Notes: generated by a model not told the origin, from the letters alone. A stretch of 64,000 bases of DNA from an uncultured Eubacteriales bacterium (GCA_900544555.1 UQWD01000008.1:1-64000), one strand, 5' to 3'. Positions 16,469 to 25,077 are shown, counted from the first letter of the stretch. Program-made: numbers and translations.

Positions 16469-16646
16469 GTTTTCTAGATAGAGGCGCGGGAAGCTTGGTA
16501 GCCGCCGGATGCAAAGGATATGAGCGTCCAAGGGCGGCGGCGAATGGGCTTGCCGCCGAAAGCGGGCGGGCCGCTCACGCCCTCCGAGCTTGGGTACGGC
16601 GCTGAGCGCGCCGTAACTGTCATCGGTATGATGATGCGCTATTGAC
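16469..16646 (+). promoter_or_regulatory. Lysine riboswitch aptamer (L-box)
   Basis: Conserved aptamer landmarks in order: GATAG (16477-16481) for P1, AGAGGCGC, GGTAGCCG, GCCGAA (16555-16560) in J2/3, CTTGGG (near 16590), ACTGTCA (16616-16622). Visible helices: lower P2 (GCGG..AAGC with GCTT..CCGC), upper P2 (16501-16506 with 16533-16538, then GGATGC/GCGTCC), P3 (GGGCG/CGCCC), P4 (TACGGCGC/GCGCCGTA), P5 (TCAT-CGGT-ATGA). The L2 bases TGAGC (16521-16525) are exactly complementary to GCTCA in L3 (16573-16577), the kissing-loop contact of this family. P1 closes with CTATT (16639-16643), which is also the 5' arm of the next terminator. It stands in front of lysine degradation genes. Confidence 0.9.
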
Positions 16647-16678
16647 AGCGGGTTACCCTGCGTCAATAGCGTTTTATT
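16637..16678 (+). terminator. Riboswitch terminator T1
   Basis: CGCTATTGAC (16637-16646) pairs with GTCAATAGCG (16662-16671), with an inner GCGGG/CCTGC stem and the tail TTTTATTT. The 5' arm overlaps the 3' strand of aptamer P1, so P1 and T1 are mutually exclusive. The simplest reading is that lysine binding holds P1 and lets transcription pass. Confidence 0.88.
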
Positions 16679-16688
16679 TAGTCTGATG

Positions 16689-16732
16689 AGGCGCTATCAC
16701 CTGTTTATCAACGGGTTGAGAGCGCCTTTTTT
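16689..16732 (+). terminator. Second tandem terminator T2 before kal
   Basis: AGGCGCT (16689-16695) pairs with AGCGCCT (16721-16727), with an inner ACCTGTT/AACGGGT stem, followed by six T (16727-16732). The 5' arm contains CGCTAT, the same hexamer as in the T1 5' arm, so the T1 3' arm (ATAGCG, 16666-16671) could pair with either. It ends 36 nt before the kal start. Confidence 0.85.
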
Positions 16733-16768
16733 ATCAATTGATTGAAAATAATGTTCAAGGAGGCAATC

Positions 16769-17161
16769 ATGAAATCTGTTATCCGAATGCGCATGGGCGC
16801 GAACGACGCTCATTACGGCGGCAATCTGGTGGACGGGGCGAAGATGCTCCAGCTTTTTGGCGACATCGCTACGGAGCTTCTCATTATGAACGACGGCGAC
16901 GAGGGTTTATTTAAGGCTTATGATATGGTGGAGTTTATGGCCCCCGTGTTTGCCGGGGATTATATTGAAGCGGCGGGCGAAATCGTTCACTGCGGCAATA
17001 CCTCCCGAAAGATGGTGTTTGAGGCACGCAAGGTTATCGCGCCCAGGCCCGATATCAATGATACCGCGTGCGACGTGCTAAAGGATCCTATAATCGTTTG
17101 CCGCGCCTCCGGCACATGCGTAGTACCCGGGGATAAGCAGCGCGGGAAACAGACCGTTTAA
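16769..17161 (+). CDS. kal: 3-aminobutyryl-CoA ammonia-lyase
   Basis: 130 residues from the ATG at 16769 (AGGAGG 6 nt upstream; the earlier in-frame ATG lacks a site). It is a small hot-dog-fold protein with [30 protein letters not shown], as in the Kal proteins of lysine fermenters. It eliminates ammonia from L-3-aminobutyryl-CoA to give crotonyl-CoA. It is the first gene behind the lysine riboswitch and is followed by kce after 20 bp, the order expected for the pathway. Length agrees with characterised members (about 125-130). Confidence 0.92.
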   Translation: MKSVIRMRMGANDAHYGGNLVDGAKMLQLFGDIATELLIMNDGDEGLFKAYDMVEFMAPVFAGDYIEAAGEIVHCGNTSRKMVFEARKVIAPRPDINDTACDVLKDPIIVCRASGTCVVPGDKQRGKQTV

Positions 17162-17181
17162 CCGCGGAAAGGGGATTGGTT

Positions 17182-18003
17182 ATGGATAAGCTTATTATAA
17201 CAGCCTGCATTTGCGGAGCGGAGGTCACCAAGGAACATAACCCGGCCGTACCGTATACCGTGACGGAGATAGCCGACGAGGCGTATAACGCGTATCAGGC
17301 GGGCGCTTCGATTATCCACCTGCACGTGAGAGAGGACGACGGTACCCCGACGCAGAGCGCGAGCCGATTTAAAGCATGCATGGAAGCGATTAAGGAGAAA
17401 TGCCCGGATGTAATCATTCAGCCTTCCACCGGCGGCGCGGTCGGCATGTCGAATGATGAAAGGCTTCAGCCCATAACGCTGAACCCTGAAATGGCCACTC
17501 TCGACTGCGGAACGTGCAATTTTGGCGGAGACGATATTTTTGTAAACACGGAAAACATGATTATAGACTTTGCCCAAAAAATGACGGCCCGCGGTATCAA
17601 GCCCGAGGTCGAGGTTTTTGACAAGGGCATGATCGATATGGCCATCCGGCTCAATAAAAAGGGCTTTATCCCCTCGCCCATGCATTTTGACTTCGTGATG
17701 GGCGTTAACGGGGGCATCAGCGGGGATCCGCGGGATCTGGTGTTCATGCGCGGCAGCATTCCTGCCGATTGCACCTGGACGGTCGCCGGCGTAGGCCGGT
17801 TCGAGTTCCCAATGGCGGTCATGGGCATTATCATGGGCGGGCATGTACGCGTAGGCTTTGAGGATAACGTATACCTTGAGAAGGGCGTGCTGGCCAAGAG
17901 CAACGGCGAGCTGGTGGAGAAGGTGGTCCGCCTGGCGCGCGAGCTGGGCAGGCCCGTAGCTACGCCCGAAGAAGCCAGAGCCATACTCGGCCTGAACAAA
18001 TGA
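17182..18003 (+). CDS. kce: 3-keto-5-aminohexanoate cleavage enzyme
   Basis: 273 residues from the ATG at 17182 (AAGGGGA upstream; a TTG two codons earlier is less likely). It belongs to the DUF849/BKACE family. The zinc-binding His46 and His48 are seen in SIIHLHVREDDG at exactly these positions, and MGGHVRVGFEDNVYLEKG near the C-terminus contains the third metal ligand (Glu). It condenses 3-keto-5-aminohexanoate with acetyl-CoA and splits the product to acetoacetate and L-3-aminobutyryl-CoA. The neighbours kal and kdd supply the next and previous steps, which fixes the substrate within this broad family. Confidence 0.95.
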   Translation: MDKLIITACICGAEVTKEHNPAVPYTVTEIADEAYNAYQAGASIIHLHVREDDGTPTQSASRFKACMEAIKEKCPDVIIQPSTGGAVGMSNDERLQPITLNPEMATLDCGTCNFGGDDIFVNTENMIIDFAQKMTARGIKPEVEVFDKGMIDMAIRLNKKGFIPSPMHFDFVMGVNGGISGDPRDLVFMRGSIPADCTWTVAGVGRFEFPMAVMGIIMGGHVRVGFEDNVYLEKGVLAKSNGELVEKVVRLARELGRPVATPEEARAILGLNK

Positions 18004-18043
18004 CGGATAACAAATAGTATTTAAATACAGGAGGATATGTACA

Positions 18044-19084
18044 ATGGCTATTAAAGGAAACAGGTACGGCGTACACCGCGTAATTGAACCTCAGGGCGTA
18101 TTAACCCAGGCCGCGTATAAGATCGACAACGACATGACCAAGCGTTATTCCAACGAGATCATATGCGACGTGATTTCGCTCAACATTGATTCGGCTTCGT
18201 TCACACAGATTGAGGAGGCCTGCGAAAAGGATACCGAAAGGATTAAGGCGATGATCCTTTCAATTGTAAACGAGCGCGGCAAAATGCAGAACCCCGTCAC
18301 CGGCTCCGGCGGCATGTTCATCGGCAAAGTCGCCTATATCGGCGAGGATCTTAAGGACAGGGATCTCAAGGTGGGCGACAAAATCGCTTCGCTGGTGTCC
18401 CTTTCCATGACGCCGCTCAAGATTGTGGAAATTAAGGAAATTCATATGGATATCGACCGTGTGGACGTTGTCGCGCAGGCCGTATTGTTTGAGAGCGCCA
18501 TTTACGCCAAGCTGCCGGACGATATGAGCGAGGCGCTTGCCCTGGCCGCCCTTGACGTTGCGGGCGCGCCGGCCCAGGCCGCCAAGCTGGTAAAGCCAGG
18601 GGACTCCGTGCTGGTGCTGGGCGCGAACGGTAAATCCGGCATACTGTGCTGCTACGAGGCCATGAAGCGCGTTGGGCCCACCGGCCGGGTCGTCGGCCTT
18701 GTCCGCCGTGAGAGCCAGATTGAAAAGCTGATGGAGCTGGGCGTATGCCACGAGGTCGTCGTTGCCTCCGCTACGGAGCCGGTAGCCGTGCTGGACAAAG
18801 CGCTCGCCGCCAACGCCGGGAAGGAATACGATCTTTCCATCTCCTGCGTAAACATTGAAAACACGGAGATGAGCTGCATACTGCCGGTCCGCGACGGCGG
18901 CACGGTGTACTTCTTCTCCATGGCGACAAGCTTTACCAAGGCCGCCCTTGGCGCGGAAGGCGTGGGCAAGGACGTGAACATGATAATCGGCAACGGCTAT
19001 ACCCGGGATCATGCCGAAATTACCCTGCACGAGCTGCGTGAGAGCGAAAAAATCCGCGATCTCTTCAACAGGATTTATGTTTGA
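18044..19084 (+). CDS. kdd: L-erythro-3,5-diaminohexanoate dehydrogenase
   Basis: 346 residues, the family length. The N-terminus KGNRYGVHRVIEPQGVLPQ-like segment (here GNRYGVHRVIEPQGVLTQA) is diagnostic. A medium-chain-dehydrogenase type Rossmann fold follows with VLVLGANGKSGILCCYEAMKRVG near residue 188 and GRVVGLVRRESQIEKL. It oxidises and deaminates 3,5-diaminohexanoate with NAD(P)+ to 3-keto-5-aminohexanoate. The ribosome binding site is AGGAGG. It lies 40 bp after kce and before kamA, separated from the latter by a 228-bp region with a strong hairpin. Confidence 0.95.
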   Translation: MAIKGNRYGVHRVIEPQGVLTQAAYKIDNDMTKRYSNEIICDVISLNIDSASFTQIEEACEKDTERIKAMILSIVNERGKMQNPVTGSGGMFIGKVAYIGEDLKDRDLKVGDKIASLVSLSMTPLKIVEIKEIHMDIDRVDVVAQAVLFESAIYAKLPDDMSEALALAALDVAGAPAQAAKLVKPGDSVLVLGANGKSGILCCYEAMKRVGPTGRVVGLVRRESQIEKLMELGVCHEVVVASATEPVAVLDKALAANAGKEYDLSISCVNIENTEMSCILPVRDGGTVYFFSMATSFTKAALGAEGVGKDVNMIIGNGYTRDHAEITLHELRESEKIRDLFNRIYV

Positions 19085-19312
19085 TTAAATCACGTGATAA
19101 AGGGCTTTACCTTGAAATACCGCAGGGGCTGTTATGGGGCGCGGAATAATGCGTCTGGTAACAGCCCCCGCGTATCGGCGCAAAACAAAGCCCCGCGTAA
19201 AAGACGCGCGTCCCCTATTATCCATGCTTTTGGGTTGGGGCCGGCGCGTGGAGTATTATTCCGAGACCGTACTGCGTTTCGGATGACAGCGAATATATGA
19301 GGAGGAGAGCGT
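19085..19312 (+). other. kdd-kamA spacer with long hairpin
   Basis: A stem GGGGCTGTTA (19125-19134) with TAACAGCCCC (19159-19168), extendable by CGC/GCG over one mismatch, encloses a 24-nt loop. No T-run follows, so it is not a simple intrinsic terminator. It could be an RNase processing or stability element that adjusts kamA relative to the upstream genes. Further GC-rich short repeats (CCGCGTAAAAGACGCG) lie downstream. I see no open reading frame. Confidence 0.6.
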
Positions 19313-20572
19313 ATGATTACGAGCAGAATGAACGGCCTGTTCCGCGACGTTCCGGATGAACAGTGGAACGACTGGCAATGGCAGGTTCAAAACCGCATTG
19401 AAACATTGGACGACTTGAAAAAATACTTGGATTTGACGCCCGAGGAGGAGGACGGCGTTAAGCGCTGCCTGAATGCGTTGCGCATGGCGATAACGCCGTA
19501 TTACCTTTCGCTAATTGATTTAAAGGATCCAAAGGATCCTATCCGCCGGCAGGCCATACCCACCGCGCTGGAGCTGCATCAGGCAAACGCCGATCTGCTG
19601 GATCCGCTGCATGAGGATACGGATTCGCCCGTTCCCGGCTTGACTCACCGTTATCCGGACAGGGTGCTGTTCCTCATCACCGACCAATGCTCCATGTATT
19701 GCCGCCATTGCACGCGCAGGCGCTTCGCCGGCCAAAACGACTGCGCCGTACCCAAATCACAGATTGACCGTTGCATCGGCTATATCAGAGAACACCCTGA
19801 GGTGCGCGACGTGCTTTTATCCGGCGGGGACTGCCTCATGCAGTCGGATGGAATGCTGGAATACATCATCTCCAGCCTGAGGGAAATACCCCATGTGGAA
19901 ATCGTGCGCCTTGGGTCGCGTACGCCGGTAGTAATGCCCCAGCGAATAACGCCCGAGCTGTGCGATATGCTCAAAAAATATCATCCCATTTGGCTCAACA
20001 CGCATTTCAACCATCCGGCCGAAATTACGCAGGAAGCGGCCGCCGCGTGCGCGCGGCTGGCGGACGCGGGGATACCGCTGGGCAATCAGAGCGTGCTGCT
20101 TGCCGGGGTTAACGATTGCGTTCACGTGATGAAAAAGCTGGTTCAGGATCTGGTTCGGATAAGGGTGCGCCCCTATTACATTTATCAGTGCGACCTTTCA
20201 ATGGGCCTCGAGCACTTCCGCACCCCGGTTTCAAAAGGGATTGAAATCATCGAGGCGCTGCGCGGCCATACTTCGGGATACGCCGTGCCCACGTTCGTTG
20301 TGGACGCGCCCGGCGGCGGAGGTAAAACGCCCGTTATGCCCAATTACGTAATCAGCCAGTCGCCCCATAAGGTGATACTGCGCAACTTTGAGGGCGTTAT
20401 CACAACGTATACCGAACCGGATCATTATGAGGAAACCTGCAACTGCGAGGTATGCAGGGGCGAGAAGAAGGCGGAGCTTATCGGCGTGGCCGGGCTTGAG
20501 CAGGGGCGGGCGATGTCCATGGAGCCTAAGGACCTCGAGAGGACCAAGCGCGGCAGGCATAGGCCGGAGTGA
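19313..20572 (+). CDS. kamA: L-lysine 2,3-aminomutase
   Basis: 419 residues. The radical SAM cluster motif [13 protein letters not shown] (Cys-x3-Cys-x2-Cys, near residue 124) and the PLP lysine in [13 protein letters not shown] (near residue 335) are both present, as is the C-terminal [10 protein letters not shown] zinc/cluster-type region typical of the clostridial enzyme. It interconverts L-lysine and L-beta-lysine, the entry step of the pathway. Relatives acting on glutamate or arginine exist, but the neighbouring kamDE, kdd and kce make lysine the substrate. The ribosome binding site is GGAGGAG 7 nt before the ATG. Confidence 0.96.
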   Translation: MITSRMNGLFRDVPDEQWNDWQWQVQNRIETLDDLKKYLDLTPEEEDGVKRCLNALRMAITPYYLSLIDLKDPKDPIRRQAIPTALELHQANADLLDPLHEDTDSPVPGLTHRYPDRVLFLITDQCSMYCRHCTRRRFAGQNDCAVPKSQIDRCIGYIREHPEVRDVLLSGGDCLMQSDGMLEYIISSLREIPHVEIVRLGSRTPVVMPQRITPELCDMLKKYHPIWLNTHFNHPAEITQEAAAACARLADAGIPLGNQSVLLAGVNDCVHVMKKLVQDLVRIRVRPYYIYQCDLSMGLEHFRTPVSKGIEIIEALRGHTSGYAVPTFVVDAPGGGGKTPVMPNYVISQSPHKVILRNFEGVITTYTEPDHYEETCNCEVCRGEKKAELIGVAGLEQGRAMSMEPKDLERTKRGRHRPE

Positions 20573-20602
20573 GCCGGATAGACGAAGGATTTGAGGTGGA
20601 TA

Positions 20603-22162
20603 ATGCAGAGCAAACTGAACTTAAATTTTAATTTGGTGGATAAAGCCAGGGAATCCGCCCGGCGTATAGCCGAGGATACGCAGTCGTTTATCGATATGCA
20701 TACGACTGTAACGGTGGAGCGCGCCGTGTGCCGGCTGCTCGGCGTCGATAGCGTAAACGCGGTGGACGTTCCGCTGCCTAACGTGTTGGTGGACAGTCTT
20801 TTTGATAAAGGAGCGCTTGATTCCGGCGCGGCGTACCATATCGGCAACGCAATGCTGGAAACCGGCATGGATCCGCAGCGGATAGCCGAGGCGGTGGACG
20901 CGAACGAGCTGGATCTTACGCGCCTCAAACCGCGTGAACCACGGGAGATTTACAGCGCCGTCAGGCCTGTGGCTCAGGCCGCGGCTCAACGCATACGCGC
21001 CAACGCCGCGCAGAGGGACGCGTATTTAAGCGAATTTGGCGATAAAGAGGGCCCGTATCTGTACGTTATCGTGGCGACGGGCAACATCTATGAGGATATC
21101 ACGCAGGCCAAGGCGGCGGCCAAGCAGGGAGCGGACATCATCGCGGTTATCAGAACGACGGGCCAGAGCCTATTGGATTACGTACCCTACGGCGCGACGA
21201 CGGAGGGCTTCGGCGGCACGTACGCCACGCAGGAAAACTTCAGGCTGATGCGCGCGGCGCTCGACGAGGTTGGGCGGGAGGAAAAGCGCTACATCCGCCT
21301 GTGCAATTACTGCTCCGGCCTCTGCATGCCCGAAATCGCGGCTATGGGCGCGCTTGAACGGCTTGACGTTATGCTCAACGACGCGCTCTACGGAATACTG
21401 TTCCGAGACATTAATATGCAGCGCACCATTATCGACCAGTATTTTTCGCGCGTAATCAACTCCTATGCCGGGGTTATCATCAATACGGGCGAGGACAATT
21501 ACCTTACCACCGCCGATGCGGTGGAGGAAGCGCATACCGTGCTTGCTTCCCAATTCCTTAACGAGCAGTTCGCGCTTAAGGCCGGGCTGCCGGAGGAGCA
21601 GATGGGGTTGGGACACGCTTTTGAAATATCCCCGGATGTGGAGAACGGCTTTTTATACGAGTTGGCGCAGGCCCAGATGGCTAGGGAGATTTTCCCCAAA
21701 GCGCCGCTCAAATACATGCCGCCCACGAAGTTTATGACCGGAAACATCTTCCGCGGCCATGTGCAGGACGCGCTGTTTAATATGGTGACCATCCTTACGG
21801 GGCAGAAGCTGCATCTTTTAGGCATGCTTACGGAAGCTATACACACCCCGTTTATGAGCGACAGGGCGCTTGCCATTGAAAACGCCAAGTATATTTTCAG
21901 AACCATGCGCAGCCTTGGCGATGAGCTGGTTTATAAGGAAGGCGGTATAATGCAGAGCCGCGCCGACGAGGTGCTGAACAAAGCGGCTCAACTGCTTGAG
22001 GAAATCGAGCATATGGGCCTGTTCGCCACCCTGGAGAAAGGGATTTTCGCCGACATTAAACGCATGCGTGACGGGGGCAAGGGGCTTTCCGGAGTTATAC
22101 AAAAGAGCGCCGAATACTTTAACCCGTTCATCGAATTGATGAAAGGGGGTGCCAGCATATGA
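20603..22162 (+). CDS. kamD: Beta-lysine (lysine) 5,6-aminomutase alpha subunit
   Basis: 519 residues from the ATG at 20603 (GAGGTG upstream; the TTG at 20591 is inside the ribosome binding site). It starts MQSKLNLNFNLVDKARESA, and the TIM-barrel part includes YLYVIVATGNIYEDITQAK and YGATTEGFGGTYATQENFRLM, as in the large subunit of D-ornithine/lysine aminomutases. With KamE it moves the terminal amino group of L-beta-lysine to C5 using adenosylcobalamin and PLP. Its stop overlaps the start of kamE by 4 bp (ATGA), giving coupled 1:1 synthesis. Confidence 0.95.
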   Translation: MQSKLNLNFNLVDKARESARRIAEDTQSFIDMHTTVTVERAVCRLLGVDSVNAVDVPLPNVLVDSLFDKGALDSGAAYHIGNAMLETGMDPQRIAEAVDANELDLTRLKPREPREIYSAVRPVAQAAAQRIRANAAQRDAYLSEFGDKEGPYLYVIVATGNIYEDITQAKAAAKQGADIIAVIRTTGQSLLDYVPYGATTEGFGGTYATQENFRLMRAALDEVGREEKRYIRLCNYCSGLCMPEIAAMGALERLDVMLNDALYGILFRDINMQRTIIDQYFSRVINSYAGVIINTGEDNYLTTADAVEEAHTVLASQFLNEQFALKAGLPEEQMGLGHAFEISPDVENGFLYELAQAQMAREIFPKAPLKYMPPTKFMTGNIFRGHVQDALFNMVTILTGQKLHLLGMLTEAIHTPFMSDRALAIENAKYIFRTMRSLGDELVYKEGGIMQSRADEVLNKAAQLLEEIEHMGLFATLEKGIFADIKRMRDGGKGLSGVIQKSAEYFNPFIELMKGGASI

Positions 22163-22947
22163 GTTCTGGCTTATATAATACATCCAAACAGGATTTTGAT
22201 AAGAATTTGGATTTGAAGAAGCTGCGCGCCTACGGCGATACGATGAACGACGGAAAAATCCAGATGAGCTTTACCCTGCCTGTTAAGAACGATGAAAGAG
22301 GAGCGGAGGCGGCGCGGCAGCTCGCCAAGAAAATGGGCGTAACCGAGCCATCCGTCGCGTATAATGAAAGCCTGGACGCTCAGTTCACCTTTTACGTGGT
22401 TTACGGTTCATGCGCGCACAGCGTGGATTATACCGGGATACGCGTACAGGCAGTGGAGCAGGAAGTTATGGATATGGAGGAGATAAACGCGTATATCCGT
22501 GAGAACTTCGGCAGGAAAATCGTCGTTGTGGGCGCGTCGACGGGTACAGACGCGCATACGGTCGGTATTGACGCAATCATGAACAGAAAAGGTTTCGCGG
22601 GCCATTACGGGTTGGAGCGTTATGAGATGATCGACGCGTACAACCTTGGCGCGCAGGTTCCGAACGAGGAGTTCATGCAAAAGGCGCTGGAGCTCAACGC
22701 TGATGTGCTGCTTGTTTCGCAAACGGTAACGCAAAAGGACGTGCATATACAGAATATGACGGAATTGGTTGAGCTGCTCGAGGCTGAAGGCGTCCGCGGC
22801 AGATTCATACTGATATGCGGCGGCGCGCGCGTTTCACATGAGCTCGCCAAGGAGCTGGGCTTTGACGCGGGGTTCGGGCCGCAGAAATTCGCAGGGGACG
22901 TCGCTACCTTTGCCGTTACGGAAATGGCGCGGCGCGGCATGAAATAA
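22159..22947 (+). CDS. kamE: Beta-lysine (lysine) 5,6-aminomutase beta subunit, B12-binding
   Basis: 262 residues. The cobalamin motif Asp-x-His-x-x-Gly is DAHTVG with His at residue 133, and the PLP lysine is Lys144 in MNRKGFAGHYG. Both positions are identical in number to those of the Clostridium sticklandii enzyme. A Rossmann-like B12 domain follows (VLLVSQTVTQKD, RFILICGGARVSHELAKELGFDAGFGPQKFAGDVA). The subunit carries the cofactors and swings them onto the KamD barrel. It starts within the kamD stop codon. The enzyme inactivates during turnover, which explains the kamBC reactivases upstream; the cobalamin assembly genes at 39.6-43 kb are consistent with its demand. Confidence 0.97.
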   Translation: MSSGLYNTSKQDFDKNLDLKKLRAYGDTMNDGKIQMSFTLPVKNDERGAEAARQLAKKMGVTEPSVAYNESLDAQFTFYVVYGSCAHSVDYTGIRVQAVEQEVMDMEEINAYIRENFGRKIVVVGASTGTDAHTVGIDAIMNRKGFAGHYGLERYEMIDAYNLGAQVPNEEFMQKALELNADVLLVSQTVTQKDVHIQNMTELVELLEAEGVRGRFILICGGARVSHELAKELGFDAGFGPQKFAGDVATFAVTEMARRGMK

Positions 22948-23030
22948 CGCGCCCGAGATTTAGGGTTTCCGCCTGTGTTAATTTCAGGGAGAGCGGTTTA
23001 CGAAAAGCGTTAAAGCCGTTGTAAATTAGG

Positions 23031-23074
23031 GCTCTTTATCCGCAGCTTTTTTTCGGGCCCGGCGGATAAAGAGC
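23031..23074 (+). other. Perfect 13-bp hairpin in the kamE-crt spacer
   Basis: GCTCTTTATCCGC (23031-23043) and GCGGATAAAGAGC (23062-23074) are exact complements around an 18-nt loop containing seven T and GGGCCCG. There is no terminal T-run, so it is probably not a classical terminator. It could be a processing site or an mRNA boundary between kamDE and the crt-hbd pair. The remaining 197-bp spacer shows no gene. Confidence 0.65.
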
Positions 23075-23144
23075 TTGTATGGCAAGGCATTCCTATTGAA
23101 CAGTACGGGCTGTTTTTTACGGCGCGTTAGAAGGAGGCAGATAA

Positions 23145-23918
23145 ATGTATATTCAGCTGTTAAAACAGGGTCATATCGCGATTTTGACCGTAAGCCGGCC
23201 TGAGGCGCTTAACGCGTTGAACATGGCCGTGCTTGACGAGTTGGAGCTGACCGCTCGGGCGATAGGGCAGGACAGAACCATACGCGTGCTGGTCGTTACC
23301 GGCGCGGGTAAGGCGTTTGTGGCCGGGGCGGACATCAGCGAGATGAGCGGCTTGGACGAGGCCGGGGCGATGGATCTTGCGCGGCGGGGTCAGCGCGCGA
23401 TAACGGCGATCGAGGAACTGGAAATCCCCGTGATTGCGGCTATAAACGGCTATGCCCTCGGCGGCGGCTGCGAGCTTGCCCTTGCGTGCGATATCCGCCT
23501 GGCGGGGGAGCGCGCGAAGATGGGCCAGCCTGAAACCGGCCTGGGTATCACTCCCGGGTTCGGCGGGACCCAGCGGCTGCCAAGGGTTATAGGCGTGAGC
23601 CGTGCGTTGGAAATGATTTATACCGGCAGGGTGATCGACGCGCAGGAGGCGCTCCGAATGGGACTTGTGAACCGGGTTTGCAGCCAGGATGAGCTGATGG
23701 ATTGCGCTGTGAAGCTTGCTGAACAAATAGCTGCCAACGCGCCGCATGCCGTAAGGAGCGCAAAGCTCGCCGCGCGCAGGTTTACGAACGCGGCGCTGGC
23801 GGACGATCTTGCTTTTGAGGCGGAGGTTTTCGCCAAGTGTTTTAATACAGAGGATCAGAAGATGGCGATGCGCGCATTTGTGGATAAGCGCAAGCACGAC
23901 GGATTTAAGGGGGAATAA
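23145..23918 (+). CDS. crt: Enoyl-CoA hydratase / 3-hydroxybutyryl-CoA dehydratase (crotonase)
   Basis: 257 residues. The crotonase fold has [14 protein letters not shown] (oxyanion hole region), [27 protein letters not shown], and [25 protein letters not shown], which includes the catalytic glutamates. It hydrates crotonyl-CoA reversibly, linking Hbd and the butyryl-CoA branch. The ribosome binding site is GAAGGAGG. The stop is one base before the hbd start, so the two genes form a pair. Substrate chain length (C4) is inferred from the neighbours. Confidence 0.93.
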   Translation: MYIQLLKQGHIAILTVSRPEALNALNMAVLDELELTARAIGQDRTIRVLVVTGAGKAFVAGADISEMSGLDEAGAMDLARRGQRAITAIEELEIPVIAAINGYALGGGCELALACDIRLAGERAKMGQPETGLGITPGFGGTQRLPRVIGVSRALEMIYTGRVIDAQEALRMGLVNRVCSQDELMDCAVKLAEQIAANAPHAVRSAKLAARRFTNAALADDLAFEAEVFAKCFNTEDQKMAMRAFVDKRKHDGFKGE

Positions 23919-23919
23919 G

Positions 23920-24762
23920 ATGAAAAAGGTTTTTATATTAGGCGCGGGGACCATGGGGCTGGACATAGCGCAGGCTTTTGCCGCCAACGGCTACGACGTA
24001 ACGGTGCGCGACGTGAATGCGCAAATTATCGACAAGGCTTCCGCCAGGCTCCAAAAGGGGCTGATGAAGCGGGTAGAGCGCGGCAAGCTCGCTAAAGAGG
24101 ATATGGATGCTTTGATTTCATCCGTTCACTTTACTACCGAATTCGCGCCCGCAGCGGACGCGGAACTTGTGGTAGAGGCGATAATTGAAGACGTACAGGC
24201 CAAGCAAACGGTATTTAGCGAGCTGGACGGGATATGCGGCGGGCGTACGCTTTTTGCCACGAACACCTCATCCATTTCCGTAACGCAGATTGCCGCAGCC
24301 ACAAAGCGGCCGGACAGGTTCATCGGCATGCATTTTTTCAATCCCGCTACCGTGATGAAGCTTGTTGAAGTGATACGCGGCGCGCATACGTCGGATGAAA
24401 CGTTTAACGCGGTATGCTCGATGGCCAGGGAAATCGGGAAAGAGCCTGTTGAAATACAGGAGGCTCCCGGTTTTGTGGTGAATCGGATACTGATACCCAT
24501 GATCAACGAAGCCATAGGCATCCATGCGGAGGGGATTGCTTCCGCGGAGGGGATCGACGCCGCGATGCGCCTTGGCTGCAACCATCCTATGGGTCCGCTG
24601 GCGCTTGGCGATTTGGTGGGGCTGGACGTTGTGCTGGCCATCATGGATACGCTTTACAAGGAGACGGGCGACGGTAAATACCGGGCGCACCCGAACCTGC
24701 GCAAAATGGTGCGCGGCGGGCTGCTCGGCAGAAAAACCGGCAAGGGGTTCTATACGTATTAA
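23920..24762 (+). CDS. hbd: 3-hydroxybutyryl-CoA dehydrogenase
   Basis: 280 residues from the ATG at 23920, which follows the crt stop by one base and has AAGGGGG upstream. The NAD-binding motif [20 protein letters not shown] lies at residue 8, the catalytic region is [16 protein letters not shown], and the C-terminal helical domain contains [17 protein letters not shown] and KTGKGFYTY. It reduces acetoacetyl-CoA to 3-hydroxybutyryl-CoA. Acetoacetate from the Kce reaction could enter here after activation by a CoA-transferase, which is not in the window. Confidence 0.95.
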   Translation: MKKVFILGAGTMGLDIAQAFAANGYDVTVRDVNAQIIDKASARLQKGLMKRVERGKLAKEDMDALISSVHFTTEFAPAADAELVVEAIIEDVQAKQTVFSELDGICGGRTLFATNTSSISVTQIAAATKRPDRFIGMHFFNPATVMKLVEVIRGAHTSDETFNAVCSMAREIGKEPVEIQEAPGFVVNRILIPMINEAIGIHAEGIASAEGIDAAMRLGCNHPMGPLALGDLVGLDVVLAIMDTLYKETGDGKYRAHPNLRKMVRGGLLGRKTGKGFYTY

Positions 24763-24835
24763 GCGGCGGTATTTGGCGGATTATGACGGCTCTACCGAGC
24801 GATTCGTTTAAACGCGGGGCCGTAATCGCTATTGT

Positions 24836-24858
24836 CAGGCGGCCAAAAGAGCCGCCTG
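24836..24858 (+). other. GC hairpin downstream of hbd
   Basis: CAGGCGGC (24836-24843) pairs with GCCGCCTG (24851-24858) across a 7-nt loop. It lies between hbd and the acd promoter and may end the kal-hbd transcript. T-rich sequence appears only 15 nt later (CCCTTTTTG), so the terminator call is uncertain; on the minus strand it is the distal part of the diverged structured element. Confidence 0.45.
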
Positions 24859-24918
24859 AGACTGCCTAACACCCTTTTTGTTTGGGGTATGGCGGGGTTC
24901 CCTGAAGGCTTTAATCGT

Positions 24919-24946
24919 TTGCGGACGTAAGGTTTTTAGTTATAAT
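24919..24946 (+). promoter_or_regulatory. Promoter of acd-etfB-etfA
   Basis: TTGCGG (24919-24924), 16-bp spacer, TATAAT (24941-24946). It is 130 bp upstream of the acd start. It suggests that the acyl-CoA dehydrogenase/Etf genes can be expressed apart from the riboswitch-controlled lysine genes. Confidence 0.65.
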
Positions 24947-25056
24947 GGCTTTCCCCGCATGGGGCGTCGCAAGCGCAAACAACGCAAGCGCCCCGTGAGA
25001 CTCTCAAAAAAGTAATATGGACGCTTTTTTGATGACAGAGGCGGCCGGCGGCCGCC
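24945..25056 (-). repeat. Interspersed structured element, diverged copy 4, antisense in the acd leader
   Basis: Read on the minus strand: H0 GGCGGCC/GGCCGCC (25056-25040), TCTGTCA, H2 TCAAAAAAG/CTTTTTTGA (25032-25004), then GAGTCTCACGGGGCG (H1 5' side) and CGCCCCATG (H1 3' side), GGGGAAAGCC. This follows the order and spacing of copies 1-3, with CTTTTTTCGAGTTAACACGG changed to CTTTTTTGAGAGTCTCACGG. Compared with copy 1, the H1 pair A-U is replaced by G-C. The element therefore lies in the untranslated leader of acd but in the opposite orientation. Confidence 0.55.
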
Positions 25057-25077
25057 ATAAACTGAGGAGGTTTTGTT

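Noticed and set aside
19085..19312. Second lysine riboswitch before kamA
   Set aside because: None of the aptamer landmarks (GCCGAA, ACTGTCA, kissing loops) is present; only a simple long hairpin is found.
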